A stretch of DNA of 13,002 nucleotides from CAYUQT01 sp964596165 (GTDB lineage: Bacteria; Planctomycetota; Phycisphaerae; UBA1845; JAFGLZ01), in contig CAZQTW010000113.1 in NCBI GenBank assembly GCA_964596165.1, forward strand, positions 1 through 13,002, in the 5' to 3' direction. Shown here in pieces: positions 5,776 through 13,002 of the stretch. The first letter of the stretch is position 1. Each line of letters starts with the position of its first letter. A program made the translations under genes and the position numbers. A model generated the notes under the pieces. The model was not told the DNA's origin and ran no database searches. It worked only from the letters and a program-made list of their open reading frames with translations.

Positions 5776-8082
5776 ATGATTAAGTTTGCCTTTCTCTTTG
5801 GATGGATTTGCGTCCTGCTGTTATGTCGGGCAGTCGAGACTCACGCCGACCAGACGGTCTTGCCACAGGGTGAGTCTCGGAAGGCGATCGCAAGCGCGCA
5901 TTTTCCGGACCGCGTTCACGAGTTTGTGTGGCGCAACTGGAACGTTGTTGAGCCGACAGTGCTGGCGAGAATCCTAGGCACCTCTGCGGAGAATGTCCAT
6001 GCGCTGGCGGTCTCCATGGGGCTGCCGCCTGTGGGGACGATTCCGCCCGAGATGAAGACGAGAGGCTATGTTACGTTGATCCGACGCAACTGGCACCTCC
6101 TGCCCTATGAGCAGTTGTTGGTACTCCTGGACATGACGCCCGAACGGCTGGCCTTCACCCTGCGCGAGGACGACTTCCTGTGGATCAAGCTCGGTAGTCT
6201 GAAACCCCAATGCGAGCCGTTGCGCTACCGCCGGCCGGACGAGGCGGCGGAACGGCGCGCGGCCGAGATCCGCCTCGTGGTCGAGAAGGACTTCGGTGCG
6301 GAGATCCGTGCCTCGGCGGAGCCACGCTTCGAGTTCGTTCGGAAGCTCAGCGCCCCGTTGACCTCCTTTTCTCCGCTCAAGCCCGCCCAGGATGAGGCGA
6401 TCTCGTTGCGGTTTGTCTACTCTTACTTGGCCGTGTACGGCGATCCACTGTCGAATCCTCAGCTGGACCCCTATCCCGAGGGATTCCTCCAACGACTCGC
6501 GGCTGTCGGCGTGAACGGTGTCTGGCTGCACGTGGTGTTGCGCGACTTGGCGCCGGGCGGGCCTGCGTTTCCTGAGTTCGGAATCGACCACGAACGGCGC
6601 CTGGCCAACCTCCGCAGACTGGTCGAGCGAGCGAAGAAGTGCGGTGTCGGCGTGTATCTTTACATGAACGAACCTCGGGCGATGCCCGGCTCCTTCTTCA
6701 AGAATCGTCCCGACATGGGCGGCGTTCGGGAAGGCACATTCACGGCCCTCTGCACGTCACACCCGGCGGTCCGCCAATGGATGGGAGATGCGCTGGCTCA
6801 CGTGTTCCGCCAGGTGCCCGATCTGGGCGGCATCTATGCGATCACTGCCTCGGAGAACCTGACCAACTGCGCTTCCCACGGCGGGTGGCGATCCTGCGAA
6901 CGCTGTAAGCAGCGCACCGACACCGACATCATTGCGGAGGTCGCCGCCGTGCTGGAGGAGGGCGTTCACCGGGGCAGCCCCAGGGCCAACGTCATCCTGT
7001 CGGACTGGGGATGGAAGGGCCACGGAGACGCGGTGGACATTATCGCCCGCCTGCCGAAATCGGTCTGGCTGATGTCGGTCAGTGAATGGAGCCTGCCCAT
7101 CGAGCGGGGCGGGATCAAGAGCACGGTGGGCGAGTACTCGATCTCCTCGGTCGGACCCGGGCCGCGGGCGCTCCGACATTGGGCGGCGGCCTCGCAAGCC
7201 GGCGTGAAGGCGGCGGCCGAGATTCAGTTCAATAATACGTGTGAAATCGCCAGTATCCCGTATCTTCCGGTAATGAACCTTGTGGCCGAGCACATTCACA
7301 ACCTCTCGGCAATCAAGCTGCATGGCATGTTGGTCGGCTGGACGATGGGCGGGCATCCGTCACCGAACTTCGAGCTCGTCCGGCGGTTGAACCATTCGCC
7401 GGTCCCCGATGGTGATGTCGTGCTGGATGACCTCGCGCGAGACCGCTTTGGGGCCGAAGGGGCGCCCCACGCACGTAAGGCGTGGATGCTTGCGAGTGAA
7501 GCGTTTCGTCAGTATCCGTTTCACATCAGCGTGGTCTATACGTGTCCCGTCCAATGGGGACCGGCGAATCCGCTGTATCCCTCCAAGACCGGCTACAGCG
7601 CCACCATGTGGGGAATACCGTACGACCATCTTGACGGTTGGCGCGGTCCCTACCCGCCGGAGGTGTTTGCGGCACAGTTCGAAAAGGTGGCCACCGGGTT
7701 CGCGTCAGGGGTGGCCGAACTGCAGTTAGCGGTCGAAAAAACCCCGTCGGATCGGCGAAACGAGGTCGAGGCGGATCTACGATTCGCCAAGGCGGCGGCG
7801 ATTCATTTCCAGGCGGTCGCCAACCAGACCCGCTATGTCCTAGCACGGGACACCCTTGCCAAGGACTCGAAGACACTGTCGTCTGAAGAGGGTGCTCGCC
7901 TCAAGCGCGAGATTCGGCGATGCCTGGAATCCGAGATCGCCTTGGCGCGCCGGCTCTTCACGCTCGTGCGCGAAGACTCGCGGATCGGTTTTGAGCCCTC
8001 GTGCCACTACTTTTACCTACCGTTGGACCTGGTAGAGAAGGTGGTCAATTGCCGCTGGTTGTTGAAGCACTTCGAACCATAG
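5776..8082 (+). CDS. Secreted GH20/DUF4838-like TIM-barrel glycosidase with duplicated N-terminal RNW module
   Basis: A 768-residue exported protein. A Sec signal at 1-24 (MIKFAFLFGWICVLLLC, then AVETHA) supports the ATG at 5776, which also has GGGTG 5 bases upstream. ATG 5749 is possible but has no ribosome binding site. An N-terminal helical region carries two similar units, VWRNWNVVEPTVLARIL (51-67) and LIRRNWHLLPYEQLLVLL (101-118), each followed by a T-x-E helix. A TIM-barrel-like domain runs from about 208 to 560: VGVNGVWLHVVL, GVGVYLYMNEPRAMP (291-304), ITASENLTNC (356-365, with E360 a candidate acid) and SCERCKQR (373-380). A helical C-terminal domain ends with DSRIGF...C.YFY.P.DLVEK (734-755), shared with the next gene's product. 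The GH20-like superfamily is suggested by layout; the enzyme class and substrate are unproven. It is the first gene of a three-gene series. Confidence 0.75.
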   Translation: MIKFAFLFGWICVLLLCRAVETHADQTVLPQGESRKAIASAHFPDRVHEFVWRNWNVVEPTVLARILGTSAENVHALAVSMGLPPVGTIPPEMKTRGYVTLIRRNWHLLPYEQLLVLLDMTPERLAFTLREDDFLWIKLGSLKPQCEPLRYRRPDEAAERRAAEIRLVVEKDFGAEIRASAEPRFEFVRKLSAPLTSFSPLKPAQDEAISLRFVYSYLAVYGDPLSNPQLDPYPEGFLQRLAAVGVNGVWLHVVLRDLAPGGPAFPEFGIDHERRLANLRRLVERAKKCGVGVYLYMNEPRAMPGSFFKNRPDMGGVREGTFTALCTSHPAVRQWMGDALAHVFRQVPDLGGIYAITASENLTNCASHGGWRSCERCKQRTDTDIIAEVAAVLEEGVHRGSPRANVILSDWGWKGHGDAVDIIARLPKSVWLMSVSEWSLPIERGGIKSTVGEYSISSVGPGPRALRHWAAASQAGVKAAAEIQFNNTCEIASIPYLPVMNLVAEHIHNLSAIKLHGMLVGWTMGGHPSPNFELVRRLNHSPVPDGDVVLDDLARDRFGAEGAPHARKAWMLASEAFRQYPFHISVVYTCPVQWGPANPLYPSKTGYSATMWGIPYDHLDGWRGPYPPEVFAAQFEKVATGFASGVAELQLAVEKTPSDRRNEVEADLRFAKAAAIHFQAVANQTRYVLARDTLAKDSKTLSSEEGARLKREIRRCLESEIALARRLFTLVREDSRIGFEPSCHYFYLPLDLVEKVVNCRWLLKHFEP

Positions 8083-8095
8083 AGGCTGGGCCGGC

Positions 8096-10486
8096 ATGAG
8101 TCTCCCCGGGTCAGGACAGTGGCTTAGGGCGCGGACCGGAACCCGGTTCGTCAGGGGACTCATCCTATGTGTGTGTTCATCGATTCGCTTACCGACAATA
8201 GCCGGGGCGGAGGTAACCACCGAGGCCTTCGCCCGGGAAGTGCAGCGCGTGCTTTCACATGAGGAACCCTACGCCTACCACAGGCGGCTGGCGGAGAGTC
8301 CCGTTCACGTGGCAAGGCGAGATCCGGGGGCCCGTCCGGAGGTTGGCGAACTGCTACTGCCCGAGCAGGGGTGGAAACTGGTCTGGAGCCGACGCTGCTC
8401 GCCCGTCCTCCAAAACGCAGTCCACGACTTCCAAGACTACCTCGACAAGTCCATGCATGTCCGGGTTGAGATGGAAAGCCGTGAGTCCTTGGAGAACTGG
8501 CACGGCATGGGCAAGTCGATTGTGGTCGGAACCCGCGAGCACCTGCCCGGATGCGGGATGACGCTGACGGGCCCTAAGGACTACGAGATTGCCGCAACGC
8601 CCGAACGGCTGACGGTATGTGGATACGACGAACGCGGGGCAATGTACGGGCTCTACAATCTGGAAGCCCGGATGAACCTTCGGGAGGGACCCTTCCTGCC
8701 GCAAGATCTGAAAACGGTTCGGCGCAGCCTCTATGCTGCTCGGATGGTGCACTCCTGGATGGGCTGGATGGAATTCCCGGACCGGCTGCTCTCGCACCTG
8801 GTGCACGACGGCTTCGACGCCATCTTCGCCTCAGCCATGGCGAACCCCAACGGTGACCGCACCACGGCCGAGTCTTCGACCGACTTCTACGCACGGATCC
8901 TGTTCCGGATACGCCGTCAAGACCCGGCCCGAATGCGTGACCTGATCAACCGGGCGGCGCGTTTCGGCATCAAGGTCTACACGCCGATCATCTACCAGTA
9001 CGTAGGGACGCCTGAAAGCGAAGCGGGGCTTCGACGGCTGGTCCGTGACATCGTCAAGCAGTTCCCCGACATCCAGGGCTACGTCCTCCTCACGGAAGGC
9101 TTCTGGTACAAGCAATGGGGAGGCGGTCATGGCGCCAGTCGGGAGTACATGAAGGACTGGGCCCGGAACTGGAGCCGGGCCGTCGGCATCGTGGCCGAGG
9201 AGTGCCACCGGGTGAATCCGGCCATTGAGATCCTCCCGTGGGAATACAACATCGATTTCAGGCCGCAAAACGTCGAGATGAAACGGTACTTCATTCGGCA
9301 ACTACCTGCAGACACGATCCCGCTGCTCACCTGGGAGAACGGGAAGAGTTTCGAGATCGACGGCCTAAAGGGGCATCTGCGCGACTATGCGATGAGTCAG
9401 ATCGGACCTGCCGAAGTGACCGTAGCGCAAATCGGCGAGGCCAAGCGGCGGGGCATGAGGGTCTATACCAACGGTGACACATTCGTTTGCGGCGCGCAGT
9501 TGCAGACCGTTCCGTATCACCCCTTTCCGCAACAGTGGCACGGTCGATACAAGGCCATGGAAGACCACGGCGTGAGCGGGACGATGGAGAGCTGGTCGAC
9601 CGGCTATAGTCCGAGCTTCATGACGGAGCTGCGGGCTTGGTTCTGCTGGGGTAGCGCGCCTCAGTTGGACGATCTGCTTGGCGCAATGGCCGCACGTCAA
9701 TTCGGATCCGCTGAGAAGGACAACGTCCTGAAGGCCTGGAACCTTTTCAGCCAGGCCATTCGTCTGGTCCCGGACACCGGGCCGACCATGGGGACCAGTA
9801 ACGCCATCGGCAACCCGCTGTTCTTCCAACAGCCGCCCGCTCGAACGGCCACATTTACGCATTCGTGGACGGATCACGAGGCATGGATGGGATATCTGGG
9901 AGGAGAGATAAACCCCTGCTGGCCGTTTACCGTCTCCCGCCTGGTTTTCTGCCCCGACTTCACCAATCGGACAAACAAGGCCGAGGCTTACGCGCGGAGT
10001 GTCTCTGGGATAGAGGCACCTGGAGACAGGCAAGTACTGCCCGTTTTCCTGAAGTACCTCCGGCTGGCGGCCGACCGAATGGACGAGGGGCTGACACTGT
10101 ATCGGGAAGCGGCGCTTCGTAGTCCGGATGCCAAGCGAGCGGGTGCGTTGCGCGAAGTGATCGTGGCCGAGCAGATCCAGCGAATGCTCCTGAGCAACCA
10201 TGCGATCCTCGAGTTCGAGGACCTCCGCCTGCAACTGGCGGCGCAGACGGACAACAAGAAGGCTGCCGCGTTGCTTGATCGGATGGAAACCATTCTGTGC
10301 GAGGAGATCGCTCGCACGGAGCTTTCGCTACTAGCGGCCACACGCGATTCGCGGCTCGGATTCCAGTCCGAATGCGACTACGTCTACACCCCTTACTCCC
10401 TGTGCGAGAAGCTGAAGGTCTTGCATGAGACGCTGGAAAAGCAGTTGCCGGAGCATCGCAAGAAGATCGTTGCCGGACGGGGTTAG
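8096..10486 (+). CDS. Secreted GH20/alpha-glucuronidase-like protein with hexosaminidase-type N-terminal domain
   Basis: A 796-residue protein with a weak signal at its N-terminus (basic RARTGTRFVR, then GLILCVCSS, small residues to AGA at 36-38). About 90-205 is a zincin-like GH20/GH67 N-terminal domain: AVHDFQDYLDKSM, SIVVGTREHLPG, GPKDYEIAATPERLTVCGYD and GAMYGLYNLE (181-190). A TIM barrel follows from about 212 to 540, with GYVLLTEGFW (328-337, E334 a candidate catalytic acid), ILPWEYN (379-385), LLTWENG and TMESWSTGY (496-504). A helical C-terminal domain ends in DSRLGFQSECDYVYTP...EK (751-772), matching the upstream protein. The start is 13 bases after that gene's stop, with GAGG (8082-8085) 10 bases before the ATG, so the two are co-transcribed. 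It is probably an exo-acting enzyme on amino sugar or uronic acid residues; the exact specificity is not readable. Confidence 0.8.
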   Translation: MSLPGSGQWLRARTGTRFVRGLILCVCSSIRLPTIAGAEVTTEAFAREVQRVLSHEEPYAYHRRLAESPVHVARRDPGARPEVGELLLPEQGWKLVWSRRCSPVLQNAVHDFQDYLDKSMHVRVEMESRESLENWHGMGKSIVVGTREHLPGCGMTLTGPKDYEIAATPERLTVCGYDERGAMYGLYNLEARMNLREGPFLPQDLKTVRRSLYAARMVHSWMGWMEFPDRLLSHLVHDGFDAIFASAMANPNGDRTTAESSTDFYARILFRIRRQDPARMRDLINRAARFGIKVYTPIIYQYVGTPESEAGLRRLVRDIVKQFPDIQGYVLLTEGFWYKQWGGGHGASREYMKDWARNWSRAVGIVAEECHRVNPAIEILPWEYNIDFRPQNVEMKRYFIRQLPADTIPLLTWENGKSFEIDGLKGHLRDYAMSQIGPAEVTVAQIGEAKRRGMRVYTNGDTFVCGAQLQTVPYHPFPQQWHGRYKAMEDHGVSGTMESWSTGYSPSFMTELRAWFCWGSAPQLDDLLGAMAARQFGSAEKDNVLKAWNLFSQAIRLVPDTGPTMGTSNAIGNPLFFQQPPARTATFTHSWTDHEAWMGYLGGEINPCWPFTVSRLVFCPDFTNRTNKAEAYARSVSGIEAPGDRQVLPVFLKYLRLAADRMDEGLTLYREAALRSPDAKRAGALREVIVAEQIQRMLLSNHAILEFEDLRLQLAAQTDNKKAAALLDRMETILCEEIARTELSLLAATRDSRLGFQSECDYVYTPYSLCEKLKVLHETLEKQLPEHRKKIVAGRG

Positions 10487-10558
10487 CGCCACGTCGGGCT
10501 GAGCGTAGAATATGGACAAGACTTGAGGCGAGTCCTGAAGGTTGTGGCATGCGACCCT

Positions 10559-10566
10559 GGGAGAAG
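10559..10566 (+). promoter_or_regulatory. Ribosome binding site of the double DUF1284-like protein
   Basis: GGGAGAAG ends 6 bases before the ATG at 10573. Together with the Tat signal that begins right there, it favours 10573 over the in-frame ATG at 10549. Confidence 0.5.
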
Positions 10567-10572
10567 CGAAAA

Positions 10573-11688
10573 ATGGAGCGACGCGAATTCCTGCAATGCG
10601 GGGGCCTTTGTGGGGTGGGGTTGGCAGGTCTTGCCTCTACCGTCACGGCCCAGGGCAGTCCCGACGAAGCCTCGACCTCGCCGAAGCAGACCCCGCTGAC
10701 AATCCGGCCCTATCAGCTCCTGTGCACGGTCTGCTCCCTCGGTGCGGAAGCCGACGATCAGACGAGGCAGTATGAGAGGGGCAGACAGATACGTGATGCA
10801 ATTCGGAAAAACCCGAACATTCCGATCACGCTGTCCTGCAGCGCCGGTGCCTTGTACGCGTACCAGGATTCGGGAACGCAAGAGGACACGCCGGAGGGGG
10901 AAGAGTTCAACAGAAAGCGCGACCTCGATGTGCTCCAGATCCTTGGCTTTGCCCCCGGCTGCACACTGCCTGCGCGAGCGATCTTCAAGACGTTGCTTAT
11001 GGGTCTCTCCACGGTCTCCGACATTTGCGGCTACAGCAAGGTGACTGGTGAGGCGTGGAAGGGCTGCCCGAAGGCGACGAGTGGCAACTACGAGCGGGGC
11101 CACGAAAAGGGGTTCAATGCCCTGGTCGCCTCTAGAAGCGAAGAGGAGATGACGCAGGAGAAGCAGAAGTCACTCGAGGCGCTCTATTCCGCCGATGTGG
11201 TGACTGTCAGGCCGCATATCCTCGTCTGTGCGGTGTGCCAGTACGGAGAGGGGCTGCGTCCGCCATACAAAGAGGATAATCTTCCTGAACTGCTCGACCT
11301 GATCATCCATCGGAAGCCCGACATCCTGATCAAGATGGCCCGCGGCGCCGATTGGATGATGTGTGCGCCTTGCCCCGGCCGGATTCCTGAACTGAATTCA
11401 TGTTCTCACGTCTGGGGTTCCGGTGAGTTGGACAGCCAGAAGCGCGACCTGGACCTGCTTCAGAAGCTGGGCCTGCAGTTCGGAAGTACGATGAAGGCCA
11501 CCGAACTCTACCGTCTCATCTTCGAGCGCGTGACGACCACGCACGGTATCCCTGACATCTGCCTGAAGTACAATACGCAGCCTTCGATTTGGTGGGACGA
11601 GTGCTGCGGACAGCTTTATCAGGCCAACCCGAGGGCGAAGTACGAGAAGGGCAGGCGAGAACTGATGGCCAAGCTCAAGTTTGTGTAA
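10573..11688 (+). CDS. Tat-exported protein with two tandem DUF1284-like cysteine domains
   Basis: The 371-residue protein starts with a twin-arginine signal (MERREFLQCGG, then GLCGVGLAGLAS to TAQG at 28). Two repeats follow, about 43-183 and 210-364. Each opens with a (T)(I/V)RP-x-x-L(L/V)C-x-V-C element (C51/C54 and C219/C222), continues with KRDLD(V/L)LQ-x-LG (115-125 and 289-300), then an (S/P)DIC element (149-152 and 327-330), a Trp-x(2-3)-Cys and a Y-E-x-G ending. Repeat 2 has the full DUF1284-like cysteine set MMCAPCPGR plus C277 (C264, C267, C277). Repeat 1 has only C89 in the equivalent place. DUF1284 is an uncharacterised family with conserved Cys suggestive of metal or Fe-S binding; folding with a cofactor before export would fit Tat. 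It is separated by 86 bases from the upstream glycosidase and probably belongs to the same transcription unit. Its role there is unknown. Confidence 0.7.
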   Translation: MERREFLQCGGLCGVGLAGLASTVTAQGSPDEASTSPKQTPLTIRPYQLLCTVCSLGAEADDQTRQYERGRQIRDAIRKNPNIPITLSCSAGALYAYQDSGTQEDTPEGEEFNRKRDLDVLQILGFAPGCTLPARAIFKTLLMGLSTVSDICGYSKVTGEAWKGCPKATSGNYERGHEKGFNALVASRSEEEMTQEKQKSLEALYSADVVTVRPHILVCAVCQYGEGLRPPYKEDNLPELLDLIIHRKPDILIKMARGADWMMCAPCPGRIPELNSCSHVWGSGELDSQKRDLDLLQKLGLQFGSTMKATELYRLIFERVTTTHGIPDICLKYNTQPSIWWDECCGQLYQANPRAKYEKGRRELMAKLKFV

Positions 11689-11737
11689 ATCGAACTTTCA
11701 ACTTGCGTTTTGCACAACCGCCGACCACAATCATTAC

Positions 11738-12934
11738 ATGATCACTCGAGATATCTCCGAAGAACTACGCCGGTCCGCCGCCGAGTATCCCGTGGTGACG
11801 ATTCTGGGACCTCGTCAGTCGGGGAAGACAACGCTGGCCCGAATGACGTTCCCGGATAAGCCGTACTTGTCTCTGGAGGACCCGGACGTGCGACTTGGGG
11901 CCGAAGCCGATCCACGAGGCTTCCTTGGCCGGATGCAGGGCGGCGGCATTCTGGATGAGATACAACGTCTCCCCACTCTCCTCTCGTACATTCAGGGGAT
12001 GGTTGACAGGGACGGAAGGCGCGGGCGTTTTATCCTGACCGGCAGTCATCAACCGCGATTGCATGAGGCGATCAGCCAGTCGCTGGCGGGCCGGACCGCC
12101 ATGCTGACCCTTTGGCCTTTTTCCTGCCACGAACTCCGTCACTATGAGTCTGCGCTTCGACCTTACGACTTGATCGTCCGCGGGTGCTTTCCGCGGTTGC
12201 ATGAAGAGCGCCTTGAACCTCGCAGGTTCTACAACGGCTACCTGCAAACCTATGTGGAGCGAGATGTCCGCGCCCTGATCCAGTTGCGCAACCTCTCGCA
12301 ATTCGAGAAGTTTCTCATGCTGTTGGCCGGTCGGGTGGGACAACTGGTGAACCTAGCTTCGCTCTCCAACGATGCAGGTGTATCGACTACGACCATCAGA
12401 AACTGGCTCTCGGTCCTGAAGGCGTCGTACGTGGTGTTCGAACTGCTGCCTTTCTCCGAGAATGTCCGCAAGCGCGTGGTCAAATCCCCCAAGATGTTCT
12501 TCACGGATGTGGGACTGGCCGCTTTCCTGCTCGGAATTCACACGGAAGAGCAGGCGTCCCGCGACCCATTGCGCGGCAGCCTGTATGAGAACCTCATTGT
12601 TGCGGACGTCCTAAAAGCCGCCCTCAACAAGGGGATCAGGCCGGAGGTGTACTTCTCTCGCGACTCCCACGGCAACGAGGTCGACTTGGTCATCAAGGAA
12701 GGTGGTACGATCACGCCGGTCGAGATCAAGTCCGCCGCGACGTTCTCGGCGGATTTCGTCAAGGGCCTGGAGCGGTTTCGTACGCTGGGCGTCAAGCGGG
12801 TGACCGCGGGCGCCGTTCTCTATTCCGGCGAACAGCAATTCAGTGTCCGAGGGGTTCGCGTCTTCAATCCGCTTCTCGTCGAAGACATCTGGGAATCGTT
12901 GACCGCACCGCCGGGACTGGAAGAACCCGGCTAG
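11738..12934 (+). CDS. DUF4143-family AAA ATPase with PD-(D/E)XK-like C-terminus
   Basis: A 398-residue cytoplasmic protein of the common ATP-binding/DUF4143 family. Walker A is GPRQSGKTT (24-32), Walker B is ILDEIQRLP (71-79) and sensor 1 is ILTGS (99-103). The family hallmark YVERDV is at 172-177, followed by a winged-helix part (LASLSNDAGVSTTTIRNWLS, 206-225). The C-terminal region with YFSRDSHGNEVDLVI (305-319) and PVEIKSA (327-333) has the E-x-D ... E-x-K layout of PD-(D/E)XK nucleases. All motifs appear intact. I chose ATG 11738 because the family begins MI-x-R-(D/E)-I; the TTG at 11681 would overlap the previous gene and add 19 unrelated residues. There is no clear ribosome binding site. 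TTGCGT (11703-11708) and CACAAT (11726-11731) are spaced 17 bases apart and would give a nearly leaderless transcript. The cellular role of this widespread, mobile family is not settled. Confidence 0.9.
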   Translation: MITRDISEELRRSAAEYPVVTILGPRQSGKTTLARMTFPDKPYLSLEDPDVRLGAEADPRGFLGRMQGGGILDEIQRLPTLLSYIQGMVDRDGRRGRFILTGSHQPRLHEAISQSLAGRTAMLTLWPFSCHELRHYESALRPYDLIVRGCFPRLHEERLEPRRFYNGYLQTYVERDVRALIQLRNLSQFEKFLMLLAGRVGQLVNLASLSNDAGVSTTTIRNWLSVLKASYVVFELLPFSENVRKRVVKSPKMFFTDVGLAAFLLGIHTEEQASRDPLRGSLYENLIVADVLKAALNKGIRPEVYFSRDSHGNEVDLVIKEGGTITPVEIKSAATFSADFVKGLERFRTLGVKRVTAGAVLYSGEQQFSVRGVRVFNPLLVEDIWESLTAPPGLEEPG

Positions 12935-12981
12935 AGGAGAGGTTCCCGCTAGCCCGGATTATTCACACTGGCCTCTTTTTT
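12929..12981 (+). terminator. Weak terminator-like structure after the ATPase gene
   Basis: GGCTAG (12929-12934, including the stop) pairs with CTAGCC (12949-12954). Alternatively AGAGG (12938-12942) pairs with CCTCT (12972-12976), which runs into a T6 tract (12976-12981). Neither is a textbook stem followed directly by T-rich sequence. The last 21 bases of the window show nothing more. Confidence 0.3.
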
Positions 12982-13002
12982 ACGACCTCCTTGTGGGTTA
13001 AG

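Noticed and set aside
11703..11731. Promoter TTGCGT-17-CACAAT before the ATPase gene
   Set aside because: The boxes match consensus only partly and would give a nearly leaderless transcript; noted in the gene entry but not annotated as a promoter.

Overview
The window reads as a GC-rich bacterial chromosome segment, most likely from a Planctomycetota or other PVC-type environmental bacterium. The basis is indirect: an RHS-repeat protein tail, several very large exported proteins of glycosidase type, two Tat-exported proteins, mostly weak ribosome binding sites and roomy intergenic stretches. No rRNA, tRNA, CRISPR array or intact insertion sequence is visible, and the taxonomic guess cannot be confirmed from the sequence alone.

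Layout. (1) 3-1021: the 3' end of an RHS-repeat gene whose start lies before the window. It ends in a cysteine-rich variable tip that looks like a permuted papain-like/NlpC-type domain, and is followed 8 bases later by a small three-helix membrane protein that may be its immunity or partner protein. (2) 1022-1347: non-coding, with one strong hairpin (1160-1211) that resembles a dispersed palindromic repeat. (3) 1348-4028: a small exported protein of unknown function overlaps by 7 bases a secreted GH99/GH71-like protein with a CBM9-like C-terminal domain. (4) 4255-5433, minus strand: a Tat-exported C45-type Ntn hydrolase/acyltransferase. It converges on the previous gene and diverges from the next one. 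(5) 5776-11688, plus strand: three genes in series. Two are large exported TIM-barrel proteins of the GH20/DUF4838/alpha-glucuronidase type that share a C-terminal module. The third is a Tat-exported protein built from two tandem DUF1284-like cysteine domains. (6) 11738-12934: a DUF4143-family AAA ATPase, followed by a weak terminator-like structure at the window edge.

How the genes may work together (inference): regions 3 to 5 look like an extracytoplasmic glycoconjugate-degradation locus. It would combine an endo-acting GH99/71-like enzyme, two exo-acting hexosaminidase- or uronidase-like enzymes and an amide-cleaving Ntn hydrolase. No transporter, sulfatase, sigma factor or sensor is present inside the window. 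The least explained components are the double DUF1284-like Tat protein, the duplicated N-terminal RNW module of the 5776-8082 protein, and the RHS tip with its membrane partner.
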